DNA of 64,000 nt. Source: Megaleporinus macrocephalus. Taxonomy: Eukaryota > Chordata > Actinopteri > Characiformes > Anostomidae. Location of the stretch: NCBI GenBank assembly GCA_021613375.1, contig CM038719.1:36307120-36371119 (forward strand), written 5' to 3'. Of this stretch, positions 24,836 to 37,300 are shown piece after piece. Within the stretch, counting starts at the first letter, position 1. The number at the start of each line of letters is the position of its first letter. The notes below the pieces were generated by a model that worked only from the letters and a program-made list of their open reading frames with translations, searched no databases and was not told the DNA's origin. Made by a program: the position numbers and the translations under genes.

Positions 24836-27800
24836 GTATTATTTTTTATTTATGGAGGGCGCTTTCTTCTTGACAGGATGCTGCCTTGCTAATTTATAAT
24901 GGCCTGTGTAATATAACCATAGTTCATAGTTTATTGTAGAGAAATTTACCAGCTCAGTGGAGATGTCACCAGGAGTCACACTGTCTATAAAATAAACAGG
25001 GTTTAGTTACTATGCAAAATAACCAGTGAACTTGTTAAATGTCAAAACTATCATAAAACTATGTCTCAGGCAGTGTTTTCATAACCATGTCATGTAATAA
25101 CTTTCTGTAAGAGAGCTTTAAACGCTTCAGATGTCTGGTTCCATTCGCCATTCAACAGTAAGGTTAATTTATAGTGATGTTTGTCTGCAAGACCACTAAA
25201 AAATAAAAAAATAAAAATATATTTTTTATTTTATATATCACAAGTTGGCTGTGAGGGAGGTTTTCCTCACCACCACAGGACAAAAAGATAATATTTTTAT
25301 TTATGGATGCGTCCTTGCTAATATAATATAACCATAATCCATTCTGAATGGTTTGATGTGAAAGGGTTTATTGTAGAGAAACTTACTAGCTCAGTGGAAA
25401 TGTTACCAGGAGTCACACTGTGTATTAAATAAATAGGTTTTAGTTACTATACAAAATAACCAGTGAATCTTTCGAATGCTAATATATCATAAAACAATGA
25501 CTCAGGTAATGTTTTCATAACCATATCATGTAATAGCTTTCTGTGAGGGAGCTTTAAACGTTTTAGATGCCTGGTTCCATTCGCCATTTAACATTAAGAT
25601 TAATTTATAGTGATGTTATTTTGCAAAACCTCCAAAAATATGTTTCTTTGTTTGTTTTACATCTCAATAGTTGGCTGTGAGCAAAGCTTTATGAGTGACT
25701 GTGAAGATACAACTAGGTTTTCCTCACCACCTCAGGACAGAAAGATAATATTTTTATTTATGGACGGCACTTTCTTTTTGACAGGATGCTGCCTTGCTAA
25801 TACAATATAACCATAATCCATTCTGAATGGTATGAAATGATTTATTGTAAAGAAACTTACCAGCTCAGTGAAGATGTCACCACAAGTCACACTGTCTATA
25901 AAATAAATAGGTTTTTAAATATTATACAAAATAACCAGTGATCCTACAAACATCTTCAATGTCCCGCATTTGCCTCTCTGCCACTGATATATTTAAAAAA
26001 TGTCAAAACTATTACAAAACAATGTCTCAGGCAACGTTTTCATAACCATGTCATGTAATAGCTTTCTGTGAGGGAGCTTTAAACGCTTCAGATGTCTGAC
26101 TTCATACACCATTCAACATTAAGATTCATTTATAGGGATGTTTGTCTGCAAAACCTCCACAAAATATGTTTTTAAATCTCAAGATTTGGCTGTGAGGGAA
26201 GCTTCATGAGTAACTGTGAAGATACAACTAGGTTTTCCTCACCACCTCAGGATAAAAAGGTATTATTTTTATTTATGGATGGTGCTTTTTTCTATGACAG
26301 GATGCTGCCTTGCTAATATATAATGGCCTATATAATATAACCAAAGTCCATTCAGAGTGGTTTGATGTGAAATGATTTATTGTAAGGAAACTTACTAGCT
26401 CAGTGGCCATATCACCATAAGTCACACTGTCTATAAAATAATAAGGTTTTTAGTTACTATACAGAATAACCAGTGAACCTACAAACTTCTTCAACGTCCT
26501 GCATGTGTCTCACTGCTATTAATATATACAAAAAATATCAAAACTATTACAAAACAAAGACTCAGGCAGTGTTTTCATAATCATGTCATGTAATAGCTTT
26601 CTGTAATGGAACTTTAAACATTCAGATGTCTGGTTCCATTCGCCATTCAACATTAAGATTAATTTATAGTGATATTAAAACATCAAAAAAAATGTTTCTT
26701 TTTTATTTTAAATCTCAAGATTGGGCTGTGAGGGAAGCTTCATGAGCGACTGTGAAGATACAACTAGGTTTTCCTCACCACCTCAGGACAGAAAGGTAAT
26801 ATTCTTACTCATGGAGGGCGTGTTCTTTCAGACAGGATGCTGCCTTGCTAATGCTGGCCTTTATCACAGAATCAAACCTTTAGGGTTTTTTTAACTGTAT
26901 TAATTCGCATTTTGAAGATAATATGCCATGAAGAGCCTCACAGGCCTCACAACTGGCTGCTCCACAATGTCAGTTTCCAAAGACAAAAGGGTACATAGTA
27001 TCCATATGCAATTTAAATTTTTAAGAATGTAATTATTTAGTTTGACAGTACAGATAAACATAATTATGTAATATGTGTGTACACTCACTGAACACTTTAT
27101 TATTGACTAACTTGTATCTACATTGTGCTAATGCCTATTTTGTCAGCTCCTCTTACTATATAGTATTGACAGGTATATATTTGAATGGTGGGATCATTCT
27201 CAGCACTGCAGTGACACTGACATGATGGTGTTGTGTGTTGTGCTAGTATGGGTGGATCAGACACAGCAGTGCTGCTGGAGTTTTTTAACACTGTGCTTAC
27301 TTACTATCCACTCTGTTAAGCTACCCTGCCTTGTAGCTCCACGTTGTAGATGTAAAATCACCTGTTGCTGCACACTTTGTGTTAGTCATCCGCTGGTCCT
27401 TCATGCTGGATAATTTTGGTGGGTGGACTATTCTTAGTTCAGCGGTGACAATGAGGTGTTTACTCTGCTCTATACTGCTCTGTACTCTAAACACAACAAA
27501 CACTGCCATGCCACCACAAAAGGAAATTAACCTGGTCTTAAAATGTAATGTTCTTGTTTCATGTAAGTAGGTAAATTTTATATATTATTATTAAATTCAT
27601 ATTAATGACACTATAGTGAATAGAGTAAATACACAGCATTCAGATTTTCATCTAGTATGATTGCATTGACATGGTTAGCACTGTCGCCGATGATCCGGGT
27701 TTGATTCTCGGGCCATCCTGTGTGGTGTTTGGATGTTCTCCCCATGCTTGAGTGGGTTTTCTCCGAGTACTCCGGTTTCCTCTCACAGTACAAACACATG

Positions 27801-30800
27801 CATGTTAGGTTGATCGCTCACTCTAAATTGCCTGTAGGTGTGAGTGTGTGTTGACCATACAATGGACTGGCGACCTGTCCATGGTGTACCCCTCCTTCGC
27901 CCAATGACATTGGGATTGGCACCAGCAAGACTCACCAAGAGTCACTCTGTCACACATAGGTTGTAGTTACTATACATAATAACCAGTGAATCTACACATT
28001 GCTGCAGTATCCTGCCATTAAGATATAAAAAAATATCCAAACGATTGTAAAACAATGTCTCAGGCAGTGTTTTCAAAACAATGTAATAACTTTCTGTGTG
28101 GTCTGGTTCCTATAACCACCACTGTGAACAATTATGATCCAGCTTATTCAGAACAGAGCATTTCACATCAAACCACACTAATTTACTTTGTGTACATTTT
28201 TAAGTTTTAATTATTTAGCAATAAAAAAGTAAGTAAATCTGACAGTGCACTGTATTTCTTTAAACCAGTGCAACATTCAGTCACTCATGAGTATTTGCTT
28301 AAGTGAGAATGAATTGCTACCAATCCAAACAGTATTAGAAAAGTATTTTTTTCTCCTGAGTCAAAATGAGCCAAATAGAAGATGTACAAGGCCATTGTCA
28401 TAGAGCAAGTGTCTAACAAACATAGAAAATGTAGAAAAAGACATATTAATTTATTAATTTATTATCTATATTAAAAAGATAAGATATGCAATGATAAAAG
28501 TTGGGGGTTGCTTTGCATTTTATTGCTATATGGCAGCAGCATATGACAATGTAACTGCAGTTTGCAATACAGCCTGTTCGGTGAGTGTAAATGAATACCC
28601 TGAAATGGGACACAGCCACATTTGTCATTTGAGCTTAAAAAAGCATGTGCAGGACAACTATTTATGCATAAAACAGAAAGGTATGAAAGTAATTATATTG
28701 ATAGAATCATCAACTTGGAATGATGTGAAAATAGCAAAGTCCAGTGTGCCTAATGGAAGCATTTTTCATTTTTTCATTTACTCTCATTGTATGCACTACA
28801 GATTGCTGTACCATTGACACATGCTGTTCCCATATGGCAACAATTATATTCTACCATTTTATATAACACTGACAGCTTCTAACTGGCTTTTTCATGAGAA
28901 GGGATCTTTTTACAGATTCAGTTTTAGTCAGAAAAAAGTGAATATGGTCAAAAATACATGTTTAACATAGTTTTAAAAAAATGAAAGTAAAGTCCTCAGC
29001 TAAGGCTGCCAGGTTACATACTTTTTTGCATGCCAAAACAACAGATCTTATACAGTGCTGATAAAGTATTCTGCTCTATACTCTCCCTTTGAAGTGCCTC
29101 AGCCAGCTGTAGGACTAAACCCTGTCATAAACAGCACAGGTGTTTACCTGCGGCTGTCCCCGGAGAACAATCTGTGTTACTGTAAAGCCTTTCTCTGTCA
29201 TGAGCTCTGCCGTCTGTGTCACCCTTCCCCTGTCATTACGAGGGGAAATTAAAGCCTCCGTGCCTCTCATACTAGGTAAGAGGGAGCTGGCATGTAGAGG
29301 AAAAAACCTCCACTTTTCTCCCTGAGAGAAAATTACATGCTGTGTACTTTTCTCGCTTGATGAAAAAATCGGATGGAGGCTGGTCGTAAAGTGTGAAGCG
29401 TGAAGATGGCCATCTTGATTAGCTTTTCAGCCATTGTTTTGTTTATTTATTTATTTTTAGGCAATAGACTTTCTCAGGCCTCTGTGTGTGTTTTTAGATT
29501 ACACTGAGGCAGCTGTCGACACAGGGAAACTTTTAACTGCTCAAATGAGTTGAAAGACCCGTATCTTACTTTTTCACACATCTATTTTTGTGTGGACGTG
29601 AAACAATAGTAATTTATTTACAAAGGAGCATTATACGTTTTAAAACCTCTCTTCATTTCTTAAAATTAAAAAAGATTGGGCCTTTAAAATGACATATTGC
29701 CACTATCTGAACAAAACCTTTTATCTCTTAAAATGGTAACTTTACAGATGAAGAAAAAGCAGATTAATTCCATAGAGTTAATCACCCCATCGTGAAATAT
29801 TATAATGAGTGGCTGGCTATTTTAAATGATGAATTTGTCCCAGTGGCGATATGTAAAGCAGCTTTGTTCTAACTGGCGTGCCTGTATTGCGGCTAGTGAT
29901 GAAATAAAATAAAATAAAATTTTAATTGAATTTGTGGTGGTTTGTTGTACCACTTAAAATTAAACCAATTGTTAAAACTCATCATTTTATTTGTATATAA
30001 ACCTTAAACAGAAAACGGTGCTCAGTGACAAGCTAGCACCATGATAATTTTGGTCACTTTATTCATCTGTGTTGTGCCTTATTTGAAAAGTATTCCAGGA
30101 TGAAACACTACTTATAATGTCTGTGTAAGTTAAACAGGTAGAGGCTAAACAGGTAAAGATGTTGGTATTTGTAAATGTATGTGTTTTGTGAGGTGTTCAT
30201 AATAATTCTCCAACAGTTCTGACTGTAATGATCAGCAAACTATGTGCATGGGGCTTGGTAAAAACTGTGTAAAAGCATGCTATTGTCAAATGCTGATTAA
30301 GTACATCCTCAAGTCACATTTGTGTGTCCTTTGTTTTTTTATTTTTATATGTTAAAATTGAAAGAAACTGTAATTGAGTCAATCCCCTAGTCATTAATTA
30401 GATAAGAAAAACCATAGATGATACAAAACAAATGAAAGTGAAAACATATGGGAAACTATCCATTTATTATTCTGTGTGCTTTGTAACAGGTGGAGGAGTG
30501 CGAGGCTGTAAAAGAGAATGAACCGGAGCCTTTTACTAACCCAGGAGAATCAGTTTCTGCCTCGCAAACTGTTCTCTTAAAACCTGTTAGCTCAAACCTT
30601 CAGAAAATCCCAGCCTTCCCAGCTGTCAGTAAGAGCAACATCCCATCACCTGCAGCCTCCTCCACTAATGAGTCTCAGTCTCACTCTGGATGCTCAGGTA
30701 AAAGTGCAGTCATTGTGGTTTGTTTATCGATCTCATATTTAAATTCTGCTAATACTATTGATTGTAATCACTGTAAGTTCAGAGATTAAACACATACTGG

Positions 30801-33800
30801 CAGATCTGGTAGAAACAGTTGTGTAGCAATACATATATTTTCAGTTTCCAATACACTTTTTGTGTACATTTTTTGAAACTGTATGCTTTGATAAAAGAAA
30901 TTACAAGAAAAAGTCCATTTGAGCATAAATGTGTCCATAGCATAAGCTCTACACCATGTGCTCTGATAGGTCACACTTAGATGGCTAGTTTTGATCACGG
31001 ATTATACAACAGGTGTTAAATGGGAAATTAAGGGCTTTCTTTTTAATGAATTTTTTGCACTTTCCGAAAACAAACAAAAAACTGTACCTTTCAGGGTCCA
31101 AATGCTGTCACTGTGGTGGGATCCTCTAGCGGTTATATAGACTCTGTACACACTCTGTCTTACAGGGAATTCTGATGTGTGTATGTACATGTTCAATAAT
31201 AGTAAAATATGTTGTATACATTTTATTTATCTTAAAAACTTATTTATTACCAAAACCAATTACCAAGCCCTTCACTAGTAAATGAACACTTTTTTGTCAA
31301 ATCAAATGGTTGTTTCTTCCTTGTTTATTGATCAAAAGCATCAAGCTACAAGTCTAATTAAATTTAAATGTGCAAAATATTATTCAGCCCAGTGTGTGAT
31401 ATTACTAAAAAAAACCATATGACCTCATCACAGTATTATAATAGAGACCTACTAGCAGAGGGATTTTGTCTGTTGCTGTTGCTACAAAACATTTGTAATA
31501 AACAGAACATTTCTTTTTGGTTCATACATTATCTTTTTACAGCACTGAACATATGCAAGTTATGTTATGCTATGGACATATGCCATCAAATATGCCATCT
31601 ACTTCTGGGAAAGTGAATGTAGTGTATCTTCAATATTTATGAAGTGTACACAGTTGGTACACTTAACCATTCAACGTTCAATATTCAGTACTGTATTAAT
31701 TCACAGTTCAGGGTTAAGTGAATCCAAATAACTTCATCTAAAGTGTTACACTATTTTTTATTATTTTGTTTTACTATAAAAACATAATTATGTAATACTT
31801 TACGTGTTTACATAGTACATTTACATTAGTTTCACATTTATTCCATGTGCCAGCAGATTTAAATAGAGTTTGCACTTTATTCAGCATTTCCCCACTTGAC
31901 AGAGATCATCGTCAGCCATAACTGTGACTTTTTTTTTGGTTGCACAAAAACCCACTTCATCATGTCTTTACGGCTTACATCAAAAACCAGAGCTGTTGTA
32001 TTTATACTTGTATTTGAAAGCCGCTCCTTCATCTCATAAGAAGAAAAGATTCCAGTGGATAATTTTTAATCCACCGGTTATGTCTAAGTGTAACAACGTC
32101 CTTATATGGCACTGCTCATTCATATCAGTGCAAAACCATTGCTCTTAATGACAAATTGTATGTTTAGTAATGAAATGTATTGGGGGGGTCTGTAAATGGT
32201 CAGTTTTGATTTATTGTTGGCTATAGATTACACATTTCCAATGGCTGGGAGTGAATTAGCTATTGATCTATTCTGAGCCGGGTCATACAGTGCAGACGGA
32301 GGTTTGTGAAGTGTGAAGACGTTGCTGGTTAAAGTAATGGAATTAAGGTTGCTTATGAGTGTTAATGAACGGATGATGTATATGGCATTGTTCTATGCTC
32401 AAGCTTAGTTTGTTTACATTTATCTCACTGATATGTAGGACTAAGCTGGTTGTTGATCAGGCTAGACAAGTTTGCTTTCTCAGTTTTGCGCTAAAATAGG
32501 CTAATGGCATTAATAGAGTACCAGTTATCCACCTATGTATTGTTAAGTAATCAAAATTAGACTTGTTTATGTGATTTTTGACTGTATAACTGATTATTAT
32601 CTATAATAATGGACACAGTTTTGTCACGTAGCTAACAAAAGCAGCCACTATCTTAATTGTGTTTGTAGATAACAATGTGGCATATAATATCAGAGACCAT
32701 ATAAGCAGGTCTATTTTAGATTACTGAACAAGCCAACAAGGTTTTAAGGTGTATAACATTCAGCCATGCATTTGTCATCATGCCAATCGATGCAAATCTA
32801 TACTGAAATAGCAGAGGTAGCACTGCTTGCAGCACAAGATAACTTAAAACATAGTAAAGTAGGTTACAGCAATAGCCACTTGTAGCTTAAGTTTAGCATT
32901 AGAACATTAAGCTACCATTGTGGCCAACCGTTCCTAGGAATTCTTTTTTTTCCTGAAACCCACTTAATGCAGTTTCCATTAACATTTTGACATTCACCAA
33001 TATTTTCTTGTTTAGGATTCATAGCAGACAGTACAAACGCACTCTCAAGAGCACAAAGGTGCAAACAATTATACCGTTTGAACATGTCAAGAATCTGATT
33101 TTTAGAACTGTATCAGGAATAAAACTGAGGAAGACACTTGTATATGAGGTCCACTGATTAAGTATAGTAGAATTATCACAAAATAGTACAAACTGTTTTA
33201 TTTGCACACATTTATACTTTAAAATACATTTCTGTTACCTTCTTTGTAAAAGGTTCAGTAGAATGAAAATAGATATGCTTTTGTATAAGCCATGCACCCT
33301 GTTTGACTGAGCACAACACCTTTAGATGACTGTCTTAAGCAAAGTGGCTTCACTTAATAAAGCTTATAATAAAGCTTATTATATTATACAGCTACTTGTG
33401 TAAATATAGTAGCAGTGTAATAGTTCAGAAATAAATGAATTACCTAGTAATTATTAAAAATATAAATTAATATAGCTATTCGTCGTATTTTTTAGTATTT
33501 TTTTCTTACAGCAGCTTAAAGACCTTAAAAATTAAATAATAATATTGAAAATAATAGTAGCTAAAGTACAATAAAAACCTAGAAGACAAAGTAATAAATA
33601 CAAAAAATGAATAGCTTATTCTATATGCTTACAAATGCAGTAAAATAAAAAAAACATTATTTCAGTAACGCTATGTTCTGCTCTACAGTATGCTCTATCA
33701 GAGTATGTCAGATAGCTGTTTGATTTAACAGTGTATTCACTGACCTGATATAGAATTAGTAGAACTGACAGTTTTGTTTTAAACCAGTATGAATCTGTTA

Positions 33801-34323
33801 TCATTGTATGTCTCCACTATCATTACAAGGAAAAGATCATGCTAATTGGTATCATGCTATCTCTATTGTTTGTGTACTGCCTTCTACAGAGAGCACACTA
33901 ATGGTGCTGAGCGCAGAGCTGGAAAACGAACTGGCTGATGCCCAAGCTGAACAGACTGGAGACACAGAGCAGGTCAAGCGTTACTACCTGACAGCTAAGG
34001 TACCACCTGTGTGTCACATCTCTCTGTCTTTCTCACACACACAGTCTTTCTTGGTCCTTCCTTCTCCCTCATCCACACACACATACGCACAGTCAGAGCC
34101 CTTGGCGTGAGAACTGGATGGGCATCTTGGTGCATCTGTGCCCGCCTGAGGCAGCGGGCCGTGGATGTGGGTCAGAGCTGTAAATCCTGTGTGGTCTTTG
34201 AGGCCAAACAGCCATCGTAACTTGAGCAGACACGGCGCCAAGCTCTGCTGATGGATGACTGTAGCAGCATGCAAAATAATAAAGTCAATAATGAAGGTCA
34301 TAAGTCAAGTTAATGGTTTGTCT

Positions 34324-34372
<49 letters not shown>

Positions 34373-37300
34373 TTTTTCAGAAATTAGACTGCATTGTGGA
34401 TGCTTCCAAGCAAGGGGAATCTGACAATGGCAGTTCCTTTCTACCCCCTAGTGGTAAGACTTGGTAATTACACACACCCATAAATCCTGGTGATTCCGTT
34501 TCTCTCTGTCAAAAAATTATTTTGTACGAAAATAACTAGGCTGTCTGACAGTTGTGAACTCTAGAGCTATGTTAACATATAATTAACATATCATAACATA
34601 TCATATCATTTGAACACCCCAGTGGTTGTTAACATTGTGTGAAAATTTCATGATGAATGGAGCAAAATAAGTGCTCCAAAATAGCTTGGAGAGAATTCTG
34701 GTTCCATTGACTTACATTGAAAGTAAAGTATGTTATATACTGATATATACTTCCAGTATATGATATATACTGGAAAAATACCACAATATATATATGGAGC
34801 TAAATATTGGCAAAAATGCTAATCATCTTTGAACCTTTAATGTACTGTGATTTAAGCTAGGCTTGCATTATTTTAAGTATTATTTATTGGTGAATGTCTA
34901 AGTAAATCAAAAGAGTAATTAAACTCAACTATAAATATTGGTCTCAAGTCTCAATTAAAATGATGTGACTAATGTTAATTTGTTTAGTAGCAGTATTGCA
35001 AAAGCCAATATTGCAATAACAGTTAACATAAAATATACTGCTTGTTGCATCGATAATGTATATACTCTCTGCATGCTTAAAATATACTAGATCAAAAGAT
35101 TTAAATTTTGCATCATATTAAATGTATGTGGAATTTATGTACATATACAATGCATCATATTTTCACTGTATACTGTATCAATACCAGTGAATGCTATACT
35201 TGACATTACAAAAGGTTTAAGATAGAGGAATAAAGAGAGTGTAGGAGTGTTTGAAGTTGGAACTGGGTCTCTGCGGTGCGCTCCGAGGAGCACGGACAGC
35301 CGAGGGCAGCTAATGAAGAGAGAGAGAGCTAATGAGGGAAAAGCAGCAGCATGGTAATCAGCAGGCTTCAATTTCCTCCCTGATGCTCCAGATTAGCCTC
35401 AGTCTCAGTGTCTCCTTCAGGCCTTTTTCATCTTTTTTCTCCTTCAGAGAGTGTACTGGATGAAAAGCAGAATGTATCCCCCCAGTCCAGTGATGAACCC
35501 CATGCTGAGACCAAAAACAGTGGTAAAAATACAGCCGGTTCTATTTCTCTCTACAGCCATTAGTCTTCCTCTCATGTACTGAGGACGAAAAGAACATAAG
35601 TATGATAAAAATTTATTTTACTTATAAACAGTGCCCAAGCCTGTGTACTCAATAATGTCTTAACCTCTCTATTATCTTTTACAGGTTCACCTCAGAATAA
35701 GGTTGACGTTAACTCCTCCATTGTTCTAGTCCAGGATACAGCCTGTGTTGATACCACTGTGGTATGTAGAGAATAATCAAATTAATAATAACAAGGGGTT
35801 TTTATTGCCACAGATTGACATGAAATAGATGTAACGATTAGAGCCCAAACGATCTGGTACTGATTTTAAAGGGGTCAAATTTAAATTCAGCTTGTATCAT
35901 AATTACAGAGAACAAGTTGCATTGAGCTGCCTGGTGCCATAACTGACTAAGGTCATTGGGAGGTCATATTGACAAGTTATATTTTTGCCAATACAATGAA
36001 TGCTGTGTGCTACGACTATCAGCTGATATTATTTGCCAAACAATAGGCCCTAAAAACAATCATTTATAGATTTACAATGGCACTGACGAAACAGCTCTTA
36101 GGCTCCTACATGATGGACACCTAATAATATGAATTACAGATTCCTTTTATTTATATGGTGCCTTTCTTCCAGTCAGCGGTTGCTTTATGACGGTTCTGAC
36201 TGCATGCCACTCACCACAAACGGTATTGAGTTGTTAAGTAGATCTACTCAAATAGATCTACTTATGTGGTTTCTGACACCGTATGGCATAGTGTTATAAA
36301 ATGTTATATGACATAGTGTTGTGGTTTGTTCTCTGTTATGTATTTTAGAAGATTGTCAGGCACTACATACACAAGTCTTTGAAATGACCTAACATATCAA
36401 CATGGTTTAAGAAAAGTGTGTTGATTGCAGTTAGCAAAAAGCTAATTGGTGGAATATAAGTTTACATTAGCTAATAACTAATAACAGAATCAGACATGTG
36501 CAGTTTAAAGAGTTAAATAAATTGAGGCTTGGAAAGCATGAATTGGGATGAAATTGTGGTGTCCACCTACAGTCGCTGTGCCGTTATCCAAGTCTTTCTA
36601 TGTTCTTGCCTTTATTCTCAGAGGTCTGCTGATGTGGGATCATGTGAGGTGCTTTCCAGACCCCTTTTACAAAACTCTCTTTGCTCTGATACCAGCCATC
36701 TGTACACCCAGCTGATAGAGCTTCTTCACCAACAAGAAGAGGTCAACTTCTCCTTTATACCAAAATGCAATTATCAGACTTAAATAATATGCCTGGGCAC
36801 AGAGATTTGGATGCAAACTACAAGCCTTGATTTTCCTGAGTCTCTTCGTTGTGTGGTTTGATGATCCAAAACCAGTTATAATTAATGTTTAAGGAACCAC
36901 TAAATAACCACCTGTTTCAATTGGCTGCCCTGTATTGTCAAATCAAATCGAATTTATTTGTCACATATATAGTCATAAACGGTACAACTACTAGTGAAAT
37001 GCTTTGACACCTGTCCGCTGACATGAAGCTATAACATAATATAGAGTATTATTTAGAGTATCTGAAATATTAAGGAATGATGAAATAAACATAAGGCTAA
37101 AACGCTTCTTGCTTGAATGATGGAGGCTAATGCCTCGTTCACACTACACGATTTTAGCCGCCGACTGTTTTTAGTAGATCGCTGACAAAAACCTCTGCTT
37201 GGAGGCAAATTGGCGTTCATTTGGCGCTTAGTCGTGTAGTATAAACAGCTGAAAGACGCTTACTGAGCCGCAGATGCCCGGCAAACATCTAGCATGTTTA

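Larger units (their letters stand above)
24660..26860 (+). repeat. five-fold tandem duplication of the start-exon unit
   Basis: Units of roughly 430-530 bp each contain an exon core (GGCTGTGAGGGAAGCTTCATG...CCACCTCAGGA), then TGACAGGATGCTGCCTTGCT, then CTCAGGCAGTGTTTTCATAA, then TTCCATTCGCCATTCAACA. Exon cores lie at 24769-24835, 25245-25290, 25677-25744, 26188-26259 and 26727-26795. Copy 2 has lost the ATG segment. Copies 2 and 3 have AT instead of GT at the donor. Copies 4 and 5 keep ATG, frame and donor. A sixth, exon-less partial unit lies at 27932-28125. Confidence 0.9.

Noticed and set aside
28491..28817. 108-codon plus-strand frame
   Set aside because: No domain, no splice or promoter context, AT-rich codon use and an overlapping minus frame; it looks like chance within intron 1.
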